Notes: a model not told the origin generated them from the letters alone. A stretch of 64,000 nucleotides of DNA from Liolophura sinensis (GCF_032854445.1 NC_088301.1:7744281-7808280); one strand, 5' to 3'; shown: positions 1 through 9,622, counted from the stretch's first letter. Numbers and translations are program-made.

Positions 1-10
1 CCCGATGGCT
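1..10 (-). CDS. Coding exon 23 (partial): first bases only
   Basis: A minus-strand acceptor GTCTCATTGCAG ends at 11 and is followed by AGCCATCGGG to the window edge. In the required phase 1 this gives E-P-S-G after CQT. Only ten bases are visible, so the domain it begins cannot be named. By the pattern of this gene another LamG is plausible. Confidence 0.45.
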
Positions 11-119
11 CTGCAATGAGACAAGAGCCACCAAATCTCAGGTAAATATGATTTCAAAATATTATTTGCATATGCCGTATTTGAAACTGCATATTTTAAG
101 TGCTATCCTATATTTTACA

Positions 120-345
120 GGGGGCCCTCCGTGGCTCGGTTAGTTATCGCGCTAGCGCAGCATAATGAGGAGTCTCTCACCATGCTGGCCTCCTCTCCGG
201 CCGTACGCAGGAAGGTCTGCCAGCAACCTGCAGATGGTTGTGGGTTTTCCCCGGGCTTTGCCCGGTTTCCACCCACCATAATGCTGGCCGCCGTTGTATA
301 AGTGAAATATTCTTGAGTATGGCGTAAAACACCAAATAAATATTA
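120..345 (+). mobile_element. tRNA-derived SINE, nearly full length
   Basis: It starts with a tRNA-like head (CCGTGGCTCGGTTAGTTA resembles an A box) and continues through the family's central segment (GTGGGTTTTCCCCGGGC, CCACCATAATGCTGGCCGCC). It ends in the 3' domain TATTCTTGAGTATGGCGT followed by AAATAAAT. The B-box region is damaged. The central and 3' parts resemble the widespread animal Meta-domain SINEs; this family name is recalled, not tested. It lies in intron 22. Confidence 0.85.
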
Positions 346-411
346 TTTAAACAATTATCAAATAAATAAATATATGTTACACATGATGTAAACACATAAC
401 TATTACACTGA

Positions 412-529
412 TACATTTATCTGTCTGAAAGGTGATCTTGATTTGTAAATGTTTCATACTGTGACACTGGTACATTTACCTGTCTGACAAGTGATCCCTG
501 TGTAGTAAGAGTTCATACAGTCACATTGG
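412..529 (-). repeat. 59-bp duplication of exon 22 end and donor
   Basis: Positions 471-529 (last 50 bases of exon 22 plus 9 of intron) and 412-470 are diverged tandem copies of the same 59 bp. Both contain TACATTTAYCTGTCTG and end in CACTGG or CACATTGG. In the intronic copy the donor GT has become AT on the coding strand. Traces of a still older copy may precede 412. Confidence 0.75.
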
Positions 530-614
530 TACTCTCCTTCCCACAATTCCACACAAAGGCCTCCATTCTTACAGCCCTGCTTTTCACAGCCTGCTATGCA
601 TCCCACAGATGTAC
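480..614 (-). CDS. Coding exon 22: EGF4
   Basis: Encodes about residues 1277-1321: TSVGCIAGCEKQGCKNGGLC, VELWEGEYQCDCMNSYYTGI, TCQT. Cys1282 closes LamG5; EGF4 cysteines are at 1286, 1291, 1297, 1307, 1309 and 1319. The acceptor is GATATGCAG|GT, phase 1, and the donor ACAG|GTAAATG, phase 1. Typical CNTNAP proteins have no EGF after their last LamG, so this EGF is one argument for an axotactin-like protein. The exon end is duplicated once in the following intron. Confidence 0.92.
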
Positions 615-665
615 CTGCATATCACAAAAAAAGAGAGCGATATGTAAGAAAAACAATTTCATATA

Positions 666-932
666 TTTATTTATTTATTTGATTGGTGTTTTACGCCATA
701 CTCAAGAATATTTCACTTTTACGACCGCGGCCAGCATTATGGTGGGAGGAAACTGGGCACAGCCCGGGGGAAACCCACAACCATCCGCAAGCTGCTGGAA
801 GACCTTCCCACTTATGACCAAAGAGGAAGCCAGCATGAGCTGGACTTGAACTCACAGCGACCGCATTGGTGAGAGGCTCCTGGGTCATTACACTGCGCTA
901 GCACACTAACCAACTGAGCCACGGAGGCCCCT
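666..932 (-). mobile_element. Full-length tRNA-derived SINE (minus orientation)
   Basis: Read on the minus strand it has a complete tRNA-like head, with an A-box-like TGGCTCAGTTGGTTAG and a B-box-like GAGTTCAAGTCC. The central segment and 3' domain follow, with a TTTA-rich tail. The flanks 654-665 and 933-944 match at 11 of 12 positions (CAATTTCWTATA), a likely target-site duplication. It fills more than half of the 503-bp intron 21. Confidence 0.9.
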
Positions 933-1117
933 CAATTTCTTATACATGTAATGAAAGTTTGTCCAGTCCAAACTCATTAAGTTTAATAAAGCAACCTTTG
1001 ATAAGCTCACGATTTCAAGGCCTAATCGACTAGTCTGACATCCATCATATGTACAAGTTAAAGCAGAATCCTCACATGATACTCTATGTTTCTGACGGTA
1101 TATTTCCAACAACCTAC

Positions 1118-1297
1118 CATTTTGATACTCTGCAGATCCCTCTAAATCAAAGATGTACTCGTTGCTACGGAAACCGCGGACACAGCCATGCAGAGTCGCT
1201 GGCGTAATTTTAGTCTTCATCTCCTTAGGAACACCCCCCACGTAAAGCTTTATGAATGGGTCAGGAGGAAGCTCTCCTCTGATTGGCCGAACAGATT
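1118..1297 (-). CDS. Coding exon 21: LamG5 C-terminal part
   Basis: Encodes about residues 1217-1276: ESVRPIRGELPPDPFIKLYV, GGVPKEMKTKITPATLHGCV, RGFRSNEYIFDLEGSAEYQN. FIKLYVGGVP plus HGCVRGFRSNE is the typical LamG ending. The acceptor is GTTTTGACAG|AA, phase 1; the donor AAAATG|GTAGGTT, phase 1. The frame stays open past the donor, but only this site joins the EGF4 exon in phase. Confidence 0.9.
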
Positions 1298-1622
1298 CTG
1301 TCAAAACATTAACAGTCAGATATGATAAACCTGTCAATGTATCATTTTATTTACGAACTTGTGTCACTAGTCTGTCACTAGTCTTTCACTCTTTACTCTA
1401 GAATATTTAACTTATATCTCAACAATGGATTCAACTTATATCTCAACAAAAGCAGCACAGATTTTCACTTTACCCTTTATCACTTATTTATATCCACACC
1501 AAACTGAAAATTCCTCAATATTCTGGATATTTTGTAAAAAAATCTAAGCTTTCAAATGACAGATTGAAAGTTTAACTTTCAGAGTTTCTCTTTGTCTGAC
1601 TTCAGCAATGCCATATGCCTAC
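1298..1622. other. Intron 20, unique sequence
   Basis: 325 bp with short direct repeats (GTCACTAGTCT and TTATATCTCAACAA each twice). No coding or mobile-element signal was seen. Confidence 0.6.
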
Positions 1623-1769
1623 CTCGAGAGTTGAAGGGTTTGGAGAGGTAGGTCCTCAGCAGGGCTCGCTTCTGTTGGATTACCCTGCTGATCTTACCAC
1701 ACTGGAGCTTAAGCCAGCCACTGTCCAGCTTTTCGATGATCACCTGCTTCCAGTTGCCATCGTTCAAGT
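1623..1769 (-). CDS. Coding exon 20: LamG5 middle
   Basis: Encodes about residues 1168-1216: DLNDGNWKQVIIEKLDSGWL, KLQCGKISRVIQQKRALLRT, YLSKPFNSR. DLNDGNWKQV is the LamG DGxWHxV block with Lys for His. The acceptor is TTCTGCTTGACAG|AC, phase 1; the donor CTCGAG|GTAGGC, phase 1, is moderate. Confidence 0.9.
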
Positions 1770-3237
1770 CTGTCAAGCAGAAATATTGATGCAGAGCTAA
1801 GGTTAATTTATACATTTATTTTTGGTTATTTGATTGCTGAATATTAAAGTGAAGTCTCAAAGTCTGCCACTATATATACATAGAAAAAATGATAAACGAC
1901 AGAGTTATCACAGGAAAGTACGTAAAAAATTCTATAAAGTTTTGAAAGCTGAGAAGATGAAGTTCAGCACTGGGGATATGGCACTGAAGGACAATTCACT
2001 CCAACTAGCCATATTGTAGAAGCCCTTCTGGATCAATAGTGCTGGAAGCGTCACAAGATAATTGGCTGTCATGTCAAAAACCCTATTTGCTCTTGATTGT
2101 CAGTGTGGTTTTGTATGGTGAATAGACAGATATTTTTGCAATCAGTTGAATTTTACGGTTAGTTTAAGTGTGAAACTGATGCATTTCGAACCACACTTTT
2201 GAACTGCCTGTGTCACAATGTGTACATGTTGGGCAGGATACTGCAGTAGCTTTACAGGGTGAGCTGGCATGAAAACCTCAGGAGAGTCATTGGTCAAAGA
2301 AAAATACTGTGACTTTGCATTATTTTTCCTCAGCAAAGTCAGATTTATTGCAAAAACATCTTCCCGAAATCTGATTGAAAGGGTCTGTTATCAATCAGAA
2401 GGTCCTGCTATGTTCGGTAAATTTGGTAGAGCCAGGTAGGCCAAATGCTTACACCCATGTAGGACGAGGACAAGGCTTGTGTCCACAAACATCACCCTGA
2501 CCAAGCACCAAACTAAAATCTTTGTGAAAGAAACATCATCCCTTTGAACAAGAAACAGAGCTGATACTCTTTGGTTGGCTATCAGGCGTTTTTGTTTGTA
2601 TTTTCTCATTGTCACATTGTTTAATCCTGATGGTATGGGAGAGCACAAAATAGGTTTTGTGACGTTAGCAAGAGGCTCTAATCATTAGGCCACTGAAATG
2701 GTCCCATTGGTGGGTTGTACAAGATGGATTTCCCTGTGCATTTACCCTGATTTCATTTAGCCTTGACTCATCTCTGACCTCTCAACTGATATACGTTCAG
2801 GACTTGTACAAAAAGAGATCTTCCCAAGAACATGACCTTAAAAACACTGACTCAATTTAACCTTAACTCACCTCTGACCTTTATGAACTGATCAATGACA
2901 CATTAGTACATTAATAGCAAGTACAGAAGGAGAATTTTCCCAAGAATGTACCCTTACAATTATGAATCAACTTATAACTTGACCTTGACTCACCTCTGAC
3001 CTTTATGAACTGATCAATGATACATTAGTACATTAATAGCAAGTACAGAAGGAGAATTTTCCCAAGAATGTACCCTTACAATTATGAATCAACTTATAAC
3101 TTGACCTTGACTCACCTCTGACCTTTATGAACTGATCAATGACACATTAGTACATTAATAGCAAGTACAGAAGGAGAATTTTCCCAAGAATGTACCCTTA
3201 CAATTATGAATCAACTTATAACTTGACCTTGACTCAC
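1770..3237. other. Intron 19
   Basis: The proximal 480 bp is a tandem array copied from the exon 19 donor region (see 2756-3310). The rest, 1770-2755, looks unique and AT-rich. Short open frames there lack family signatures. Confidence 0.6.
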
Positions 3238-3310
3238 CTCTGACCGGTATGAATTCATCAATGATGTACGTTAGTGAGTTGTACAGAAGGAGAATTTCTC
3301 GAGCATTTCT
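2756..3310 (-). repeat. 122-bp tandem array derived from exon 19 end and donor
   Basis: The block CTCACCTCTGACC (antisense of TCAGAG|GTGAG) occurs at 2867, 2989, 3111 and 3233, spaced exactly 122 bp; the last is the real donor. A more diverged copy with ATGAG instead of GTGAG lies at 2767, 100 bp earlier. Each unit also contains the exon-coding stretch (GTACAGAAGGAGAATTT, antisense) followed by intron sequence. The three intronic units are nearly identical to each other and more diverged from the exon, so array expansion followed the original duplication. Confidence 0.92.
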
Positions 3311-3486
3311 CAGCTCCAGCTGTATGAAGTTGTTGAAGTGGTCATGCATATAGAAGAGGAGAGCGTTGGCCTGGAATGTCCTGAAGCTGAAGACAAGTGT
3401 GCCAGATAGGACTCTGGGCGTTGTTACGTTCACTTCTAGGTACGAGTGCTCTGCACCATCAATGGTGGCCATGTTCTCATCAATAT
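3238..3486 (-). CDS. Coding exon 19: first half of LamG5
   Basis: Encodes about residues 1085-1167: IDENMATIDGAEHSYLEVNV, LSGTLVFSFRTFQANALLFY, NFIQLELRNAREILLLYNSL, TYIIDEFIPVR. FSFRTFQANALLFY is the LamG F+T...LLFY strand. The acceptor is CTCTTCCCAG|AT and the donor TCAGAG|GTGAGTC, both phase 1. The exon's end and donor recur at exactly 122-bp spacing downstream; reading past the true donor reaches a stop within about 30 codons. Confidence 0.92.
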
Positions 3487-3805
3487 CTGGGAAGAGAGCA
3501 TGAATATTCATTGATTACTGACTCGGGTATAAATCTGAATGTATCTCCATCAAATAATAAAAAAAACAGGACAGAAATGACAGATACTTCAACTATTGAC
3601 CCATTTTAACGTAACCTTACAAGCCAAGCAAACGCAAGGATTTCAACAAATGCACTGAAGGAATCTCCAAACTCTTCAGGTCCTCGTACAGATGATAAAC
3701 ACAAATGCATCTGATACAGAATGGGAAAACATGTGTGGCATCCTACAGATGTGAAACCAAGCCAACATACAACCATTAAAGTCAACAAATGATACTGGCA
3801 TTTTG

Positions 3806-4200
3806 TATTTACTCTGTTGAGAATTGGTGCTTATGTGTTCTTCACCACTATTTAATACTCTACACTTAATGACAGTTTATGCCCGTATGATGACACCAGA
3901 AGACTTTGTTGATAGTTGGAGCTCACGTGTTCACCAAGAGTACTTAATCTCTTGACAGTTGAAGCCCAGGTGTTCACCACGAGTACTTACTCCGTTGACA
4001 GCCGGGCCCCAAGTGTTCACCATGAATAATTACTCTGCTGACAGTCGTGTGACGGCCCAGGTGTGAACAGGTGTTCACCATGAGTACTTACTCTGTTGAC
4101 ATTTGGGGCCAAGGTGTTCACCACTAGTACTTACTCTGTTGACAATTGGAGCCCAGGTGTTCACCACTAATACTTACTCTGCTGACAATTGGAGCCCAGG
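3806..4200 (-). repeat. 43-bp tandem array derived from exon 18 end and donor
   Basis: TACTTACTCTG (antisense of CAGA|GTAAGTA) is at 4171 as the true donor. Copies follow at 4128, 4085, about 4027, 3984, 3941 and about 3898, with two decayed copies near 3852 and 3808. Spacing is 43 bp except one of 58. Units include antisense exon sequence (GACAATTGGAGCCCAGGTGT) and TTCACCACTA from the intron. Copies at 4128, 4085 and 3984 keep an intact GTAAGTA. Confidence 0.9.
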
Positions 4201-4320
4201 TGTGACCAGGTGTTCAGACAGTGACACGTGTACTGTCCCCAGGCTTCCTCACAGGTAGCACCATGTTGACATGGGCTGGACTGACATGATGCTGTACACC
4301 CAGCCTCCACCTCATCTGAC
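4178..4320 (-). CDS. Coding exon 18: EGF3
   Basis: Encodes about residues 1037-1084: SDEVEAGCTASC, SSPCQHGATCEEAWGQYTC, HCLNTWSHLGSNCQQ. Cys1045 closes LamG4. EGF3 cysteines lie at 1049, 1054, 1060, 1069, 1071 and 1082. The acceptor is GTGGTTATAG|GT, phase 2, and the donor CAGCAGA|GTAAGTA, phase 1. The last part of the exon with its donor is tandemly copied at 43-bp spacing into the downstream intron. Confidence 0.93.
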
Positions 4321-4365
4321 CTATAACCACAAAAAAACATTATTACAATTCTGGCGATAGCAACT

Positions 4366-4436
4366 TTCCAGTGTTTGTACCACCAGACCAGGGTTCGAAT
4401 CCTGGTGTGACCCACGTAGTGCAATCCTTCAACCAT
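4366..4436 (+). mobile_element. tRNA-derived SINE fragment, second family, copy 1
   Basis: It carries a perfect B box (GGTTCGAATCC at 4392-4402) followed by GTGTGACCCACGTAGTGCAA and TCCTTCAACCAT, the same 3' segment as the copy at 4588. The A-box half is lost. It does not fold as a complete tRNA. Confidence 0.65.
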
Positions 4437-4587
4437 GATCTGATGCCCTGACCTAACAGGTTCGAAGAAGCTTGGGACTCTTGGCCTATGAACGTGGGTG
4501 CGTCTTGGGAGAATGAAAGGATTTAAGTGGGGAGGAGTGTAACGGGAGCAGCTCCAGTGCTTGTACTAGCAGTGACTAGTGGGAATT

Positions 4588-4676
4588 TCCCTTTAGCTTA
4601 GTTGGTAGAGCGCTGGACTTCAGAGACCCGAGTTTGAATTCTCGTGTGACCCACGTAGTGAAATCCTTCAACCATT
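4588..4676 (+). mobile_element. tRNA-derived SINE, second family, copy 2
   Basis: The A box TAGCTTAGTTGG (4593-4604) and a degenerate B box GTTTGAATTCT are correctly spaced, then the shared GTGACCCACGTAGTG tail follows. The anticodon and variable regions do not form a standard tRNA, so it is a SINE head rather than a tRNA gene. It lies in intron 17. Confidence 0.7.
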
Positions 4677-5018
4677 ACACAATGTTACAATCATTTATAT
4701 ACATGGTATAGTTTCAGGTGAGAAAATCTTGATTTATATCAATATCTTGTAAAAAAGACATTCTGAGTGCATTACTTTGTTTTAATGATTTTAATGACAT
4801 TTTCAAATTTAATTGTTATACAGCTATATACACCACAGTGTCATTTTATAAACATGTGATTAATTTTTTATTAAAGTGTATGCAGCCCCCATGCCTGCAT
4901 AAGAATTTCAGCACTGGTTGTGATGTTACACTGGTTGGAACGAAGAGAAGATATTGAAGAAATGGCGAAAGAGCTTTGTGAATGGACTAACCAGTACAAC
5001 TCCAAAAATGTAACTTAC

Positions 5019-5111
5019 TTTTCCTCAGCATATTTAACCAGGTCCAGCTGTTTGTTATTGTAGACCACACCTCTGACACAGCCTATGATTCCGTCGTTAG
5101 AGCCGGATAAC
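5019..5111 (-). CDS. Coding exon 17: LamG4 C-terminal block
   Basis: Encodes about residues 1006-1036: LSGSNDGIIGCVRGVVYNNK, QLDLVKYAEEK, the GxIGCVRxVxxN block that ends a LamG domain. The acceptor is CTTGTTACAG|GT and the donor GGAAAA|GTAAGTT, phase 2 to phase 2. Confidence 0.92.
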
Positions 5112-5628
5112 CTGTAACAAGCATGGAAGAATATTATAATTCAGTCCAACAAATTAATAGCTTGAAAACCCCAAGGCATGCGTCCCATCATATTAACTGG
5201 AGTGAACATTGACAGCGATGCAATGGAGCGAGCGAAAATGTTACATAATATTCATGTACTAATCACACCTGTATATAAATTTATTCATTTCCAATTTCTA
5301 AATGTCTATACAACATATATGAAGACATAAGATTTTATTCTTTGGTTTTCAGTTAATTTCATTTTTATTTGGAAAAGTGATGGTTGGTTAGTTATTATTT
5401 CAAGAAAAATAACACTGTCACTACTTTAAAATGAATTTAGTTAATTTGAAATTCTTGTTACCTGCTGACATTACAAGTATTTTATTCTTTGATTATCTCT
5501 CAGTTTGTTTTTTGTATTGAGAATGACTGTCATCGGGCGACTATCATTCAAAGTAAAATAACATTATTATAACATGAGAAATTTTCAGACTAATTCTAAA
5601 TGAATATACAGCAGTTCCATATAGTTAC
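5112..5628. other. Intron 16, unique AT-rich sequence
   Basis: 517 bp, about two-thirds A+T. No repeat, mobile element or extra coding segment was recognised. Confidence 0.55.
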
Positions 5629-5854
5629 TTAGTTCCTGGACTGCCAATAAACATGGCGCCGTTAAACCTTGCCAGTCTCTCTCCCTTCTGAAGATCGATC
5701 ATTTCCGAGGCTTCGTTCAGGGTGAAGCGAGCGTTGGTGCGATCATGTTCCACTCTGACCTGATTCCACAGCCCACTGGAGAACTTGGCCTTTGTCTGCA
5801 GCACAATCCGCCTCTCCACGCTCCCAACACTGTAGGATATCTCCAGCTTATGGT
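5629..5854 (-). CDS. Coding exon 16: LamG4 core
   Basis: Encodes about residues 931-1005: DHKLEISYSVGSVERRIVLQ, FSSGLWNQVRVEHDRTNARF, then RLARFNGAMFIGSPGTK. LWNQVRV is the LamG WHxVxV block with Asn for His, a common substitution. The acceptor is GGTTTTGCAG|AC, phase 1. The donor CTAA|GTAACT, phase 2, is non-optimal but gives the right join GSPGTK-LSGSNDG. Confidence 0.9.
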
Positions 5855-6034
5855 CTGCAAAACCAATCCATAATAAGGGGAGGTAACTTTAGGTATCTTA
5901 ACACACAGTGATGCACATATATTGTGCATTACTTCATGTAAGGTTTCATCAGTCAATTATATACATGTTCAGTATGCTATTGCATGAGACATTAGTGGAA
6001 CATTCAAACACTTTATTTATTAATTTATTTTAAA

Positions 6035-6455
6035 GTTACTAAACACCATTTTTCACTAATATGGTAGGAGTATAATGTATTATGAGTGGAGGAAATCAGA
6101 GTGCCCGTGGTAATCATCAATTTTATTTGATTGTTGTTTTACACCGTACTCAAGAATATTTCACTCATACGACGGTGGCCAGCATTATGGTGGGAGGAAA
6201 CCAGGCAGAGCCCTGGGGAAACCCACGACCATCCGCAGGTTGCTGCAGACCTTCCCACTTACGGCCGGGTAATCATCAAGCCTTTAGGCAAAATACTGAC
6301 AAACTTTCCCACATGTGGCATAGGCAGATACATGTATGCACATTATATTGGTGGAAGACAAGTGGTCTTCAACAAATGTTGATACCATTGTAAGTGGGAG
6401 GCAACATCAATGCTCAGACAAGCAGCTTCGACCACTGGGCCACAGACGGTCCCGT
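6035..6455 (-). mobile_element. Older variant SINE, split by a younger SINE
   Basis: The flanks of the 6121-6267 insertion join into one element of a related family. On the left lies GTGGAGGAAATCAGAGTG; on the right TTTCCCACATGTGGC, GGTGGAAGACAAGTGGTCTT and CCACTGGGCCACAGACGGTC. The same order occurs at 51680-51960. It lies in intron 15. Confidence 0.7.
6121..6267 (-). mobile_element. 5'-truncated SINE with perfect 12-bp target-site duplication
   Basis: Minus-oriented copy containing the 3' domain (antisense TTTGATTGTTGTTTTACACC), the central segment and part of the body, ending before the tRNA head. It is flanked by GGTAATCATCAA at 6109-6120 and 6268-6279. A truncated 5' end with a perfect duplication indicates LINE-type target-primed insertion. 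It sits inside an older related element (6035-6455). Confidence 0.9.
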
Positions 6456-6618
6456 ATAAGTATGAGAATCCTACATGTATGTAAGATACATATGTATCAT
6501 ACTGGAGATACACATATATTCTGCCATATGGGAAAGTGAAGACAACTACTCAAAAAATAAAAAAAAACTCTGATAGCTATATGCCACCTCATTATGAGGG
6601 ATTATAGGAGTATTGTAC

Positions 6619-6798
6619 CTTCCAGGAGTGTCATGGTGAAGAAGTCTGTTGATGTTTGGGGACTACTCTGGTGCAGCAGGGTGGCCGAGGCCCGGTCTGT
6701 CTTAAAGCTGATCTCCAGGTCTCCAGTGGACCAGGCTGGAGCTGTCACATAGGACACAGTCGTCTTAAATGTCACAGCTGTCTCCCACTGGTGGTCAA
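6619..6798 (-). CDS. Coding exon 15: start of LamG4
   Basis: Encodes about residues 871-930: DHQWETAVTFKTTVSYVTAP, STGDLEISFKTDRASATLLHQ, TSTDFFTMTLLE. LEISFKT is the usual LamG entry strand. The acceptor is GATTGTCCTCAG|TT, phase 1. The donor GAAG|GTACAA, phase 1, is a weak U1 match. The 2.7-kb intron before it carries the exon-14-derived repeats. Confidence 0.9.
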
Positions 6799-9490
6799 CT
6801 GAGGACAATCATGCATATATTGTCATGAGAGTCAATGTTTGATAACAATTCCACTGTTGTTTAGACTGGGGCGCACATCTAATGTTTCACTTGATCCAAG
6901 TGTAGACAGAATGTTTGAGATCCATACAAAAGTGTACCCCTAATGCTCCTTATGCAGTTTTTAAATCTGGACTTAATGTTTCTTATGTGTTTTATACGAG
7001 AGTGCAGACCCAGTATTCCTACAGTTTTATACAAGAGCGTAAGTCTACTGTTTTCTCATATTTACAGAATGATGTATATACACTACTTCCCTTGTGTTTT
7101 TACTAAAAAGTAGGCCTGCTGTTTCCTCTATATTTACACAAGGATGGAGATTTAGCGACTCCCCAGTGTTCAATTCTAAAATGTAGATCCTGGGATTAAA
7201 ATACGGAGGAATATGAAACTCCAATATTAGAGCTCAAGATGTAGTCTCCCTATTGTTTTACCCCGGGCAGTGGTGCCATAAAGTCTGGGTAGGGTCTAGG
7301 CTGCTGCAGGAACTATCATCGGCTGCCAGAGTGAGCCGATGTCATATCCAACAGACCTGATGAATATAGTCAACATGTCTGTTGCCATAATGCTCTCCAG
7401 GTTATGGTCAAAACACCCGCCGCCCTTCACTTCTTCACATACATGGAGAAATATGACCGATACAAAGACATAATTGTGTGAAATTATACACTATTCTATA
7501 AGACAGCCCAGAAGCTAGAGACCATGTGATTTCCCTGGTTACAAAAACGGTGGGTGAAGAAATTCGTCCCGCAAAATGTTACATAGGAAAATGCTTTAAA
7601 TCGATGTCGGCAATTATGTATTCCTTGGATTTGTGTAATTTTCAGCTTTCCCGACAGTCTGAGTGTTTTTGCAGCATTCACGTGATGGTTTTGGTATAAC
7701 CTGGGGCTTATTGATCACTGACGGAGTAGAAAAAATGGGTTTTATGTCCAGTTATTAAGGAGTTGTATGTATGTCCAATACGCTGGAGTGTAATGATGCA
7801 AAGAATAATTTTATATGCAACTTTATATGCAGCTTTCATGTTTTCTTTTCTTCTTTTGATTTTGATGCTGGCACTTTTGTTCATAAAGGCCAAACCTGAG
7901 GACATTCTCAAGGTATCTGTGACCATTTCTCCATGATCTCCCATGTGTTGTTTTTTCTGTATTCTCAGCTCAGCTCCCCCACCAGCTAACACAAACAAAT
8001 CATTTCTAGCATCATTTTCATAATAATTCTACATACAGATTTCTCTGAAAAAAGTGCTCTATTAATCAGCTTTACAAAAGAAAAAAAATGTTTTGTAAAG
8101 ACAGTTTACGATAACAAACGGGGCTAAAATGTTAAATCAGCATTTAAGCTCAGATCTCACGTGTACAAATTTTGCTTCACCACTCACATGAAATCAACAA
8201 TACTTCAATCGGACCTGACTGGCACATTTTCAACAAACTTTTTCATTCTCTTGCCTTAAATACATACTTAAGTAGCCTGATAAATCCACATGCTATATCA
8301 ACATCAAATGGAACCAAGCTCAATCAGCCATACAACTGCTGACAGTTATTTAATCTTCTGTGCTATAAACTACCTAATTTTACGCAATTTAATTTAACCT
8401 CACTGCCTGATTTTCATTTTACATGCCATACTGCTGTAAATAAATGCAATAAACACTAAAATAATTGAAAACACTCCCAGCTATATTTAATGCGTCTTGT
8501 TGCTGAAATAGACATCTAAAATTTAAATGGTTGCATTACTGAACATCTGTCTATGCATGACTGCACTCTGGAATTAGAAATTACAACAAACAGCCAACTT
8601 CTTACAGCTGTTCACAGAAAATTTTAAAAGTAAAGAAATGTATAACGAAGAAATTATTAAAACGAAAACATGTCCAAAAATGACTATTCAATGTACATAA
8701 AATATACTTTTTTTTTTTTTGATGCCATTGAGGATAAAGAACATAGACACACAACTATTAACATGCCAATTACAATCAGTGATCTGCCAGATTTTAGTCA
8801 CTGGACATTGTGACTGAATTTTGGACGAGACGTGCTGATCAGTTGATTGGGCAAATAGACCTGACAGCATTGCAATTTTTAAGTCTGATTTCCATAGTGT
8901 TTTTTTTCACTTGTGTTGAAGGTAGTGCTACCAAACTTTTAACTTTAAATGCACAACAGTGTAATGAAAGTGCTACAAGAGTTCAGTACCTAAAAGAAAC
9001 ATTTTTTCTTTTTAACTTTAAAGGCCTAGGGTGAAAACTAGATTAAGGGATGTCTTCTTTTAAAGTTCTGTGACTGGTGAGTTAATCACGTGAAGTCTCG
9101 GACTGCCCTGTGATCAAGCCAAGCCAGGGCATGATTCTCAAGTGGAAATGAGCAAGAACTACACAGCTTCATATTCCTCCGTGTATCTTAACCCCAAGTA
9201 GACTGTTCCCCTTAGATTTAGTCAAGAATGTAGACCTAGTTTCCCCTTATATACATACATACATACATACAAGATATTAAACCTACTGTTTTCCTTGTGC
9301 TTTCTACAAGACATCCTAGACCTATTGTTTCCCTTGTACTTTATACAGGACATACTGTAGACCTACTGTTTTCCCCTATGCTTTATGCAAGACTCATCAG
9401 AGACCGACTGTTTTCCTTGTGCTTTATACAATACTGATTGCAGATCAACGGTTTCCCTTATACTTTATACAGGAAAGATTGTAGACCTAC
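6799..9490. other. Intron 14
   Basis: 2.7 kb. The proximal 300 bp is the exon-14-derived donor array. Decayed look-alike units with similar wording (GTGTTTTTACTA, CTACTGTTTTC) recur at about 6930-7150. Between them 7150-9180 is mostly unique AT-rich sequence. A short protein-like frame near 7290-7350 is interrupted by a stop and is not needed to join exons 14 and 15. Confidence 0.6.
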
Positions 9491-9515
9491 TGTTTCCCCA
9501 GCACTCCAGTGGCCC
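9196..9515 (-). repeat. About 42-bp tandem array derived from exon 14 donor
   Basis: The antisense donor block AGACCTACTGTTTCCCC at 9484 is the real junction (GGGGAAACA|GTAGGTCT). Variants begin near 9442, 9401, 9359, 9318, 9279, 9232 and 9199, mostly about 41 bp apart. Units share TTTCCYTTGTRCTTTATACA with the intron. Some copies keep GTAGGT (9359, 9279); others have lost GT (9318). A short ATAC microsatellite sits at about 9255-9270. Confidence 0.85.
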
Positions 9516-9622
9516 CAAAGTCACCACTCCTTGTCCCTTGTCCTTCAAGAATACCATCTCTGTAATAGGCAACTGTTCTTTGATAGTATTGAATCCCCTA
9601 TCTTCAGTCCACTTGTGAAGAT
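9491..9622 (-). CDS. Coding exon 14: end of fibrinogen-C-like domain
   Basis: Encodes about residues 827-870: DLHKWTEDRGFNTIKEQLPI, TEMVFLKDKGQGVVTLGPL, ECWGN. It matches the CNTNAP run DxxxWxxDxGFLxxKxxLPVxxx...xGPLxCxG. The acceptor is TATTTGCAG|AT, phase 1, and the donor GGAAACA|GTAGGTC, phase 1. It joins exon 15 directly as GN-I-DHQWETAVTF, so no intervening exon is needed. The donor-side junction is copied about eight times in the following intron. Confidence 0.9.

Noticed and set aside
526-849. 107-codon plus-strand frame
   Set aside because: It is antisense to the EGF4 exon and continues into a SINE; a shadow frame.
4588-4676. Possible tRNA gene
   Set aside because: A and B boxes are present but the acceptor and anticodon stems do not pair, and the 3' segment is shared with another SINE copy at 4366.
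7261-7390. Possible extra coding exon between exons 14 and 15 (minus frame with YDIGSLWQP)
   Set aside because: The frame hits a stop, no suitable splice pair was found, and exons 14 and 15 already join in phase with the spacing expected from CNTNAP proteins.
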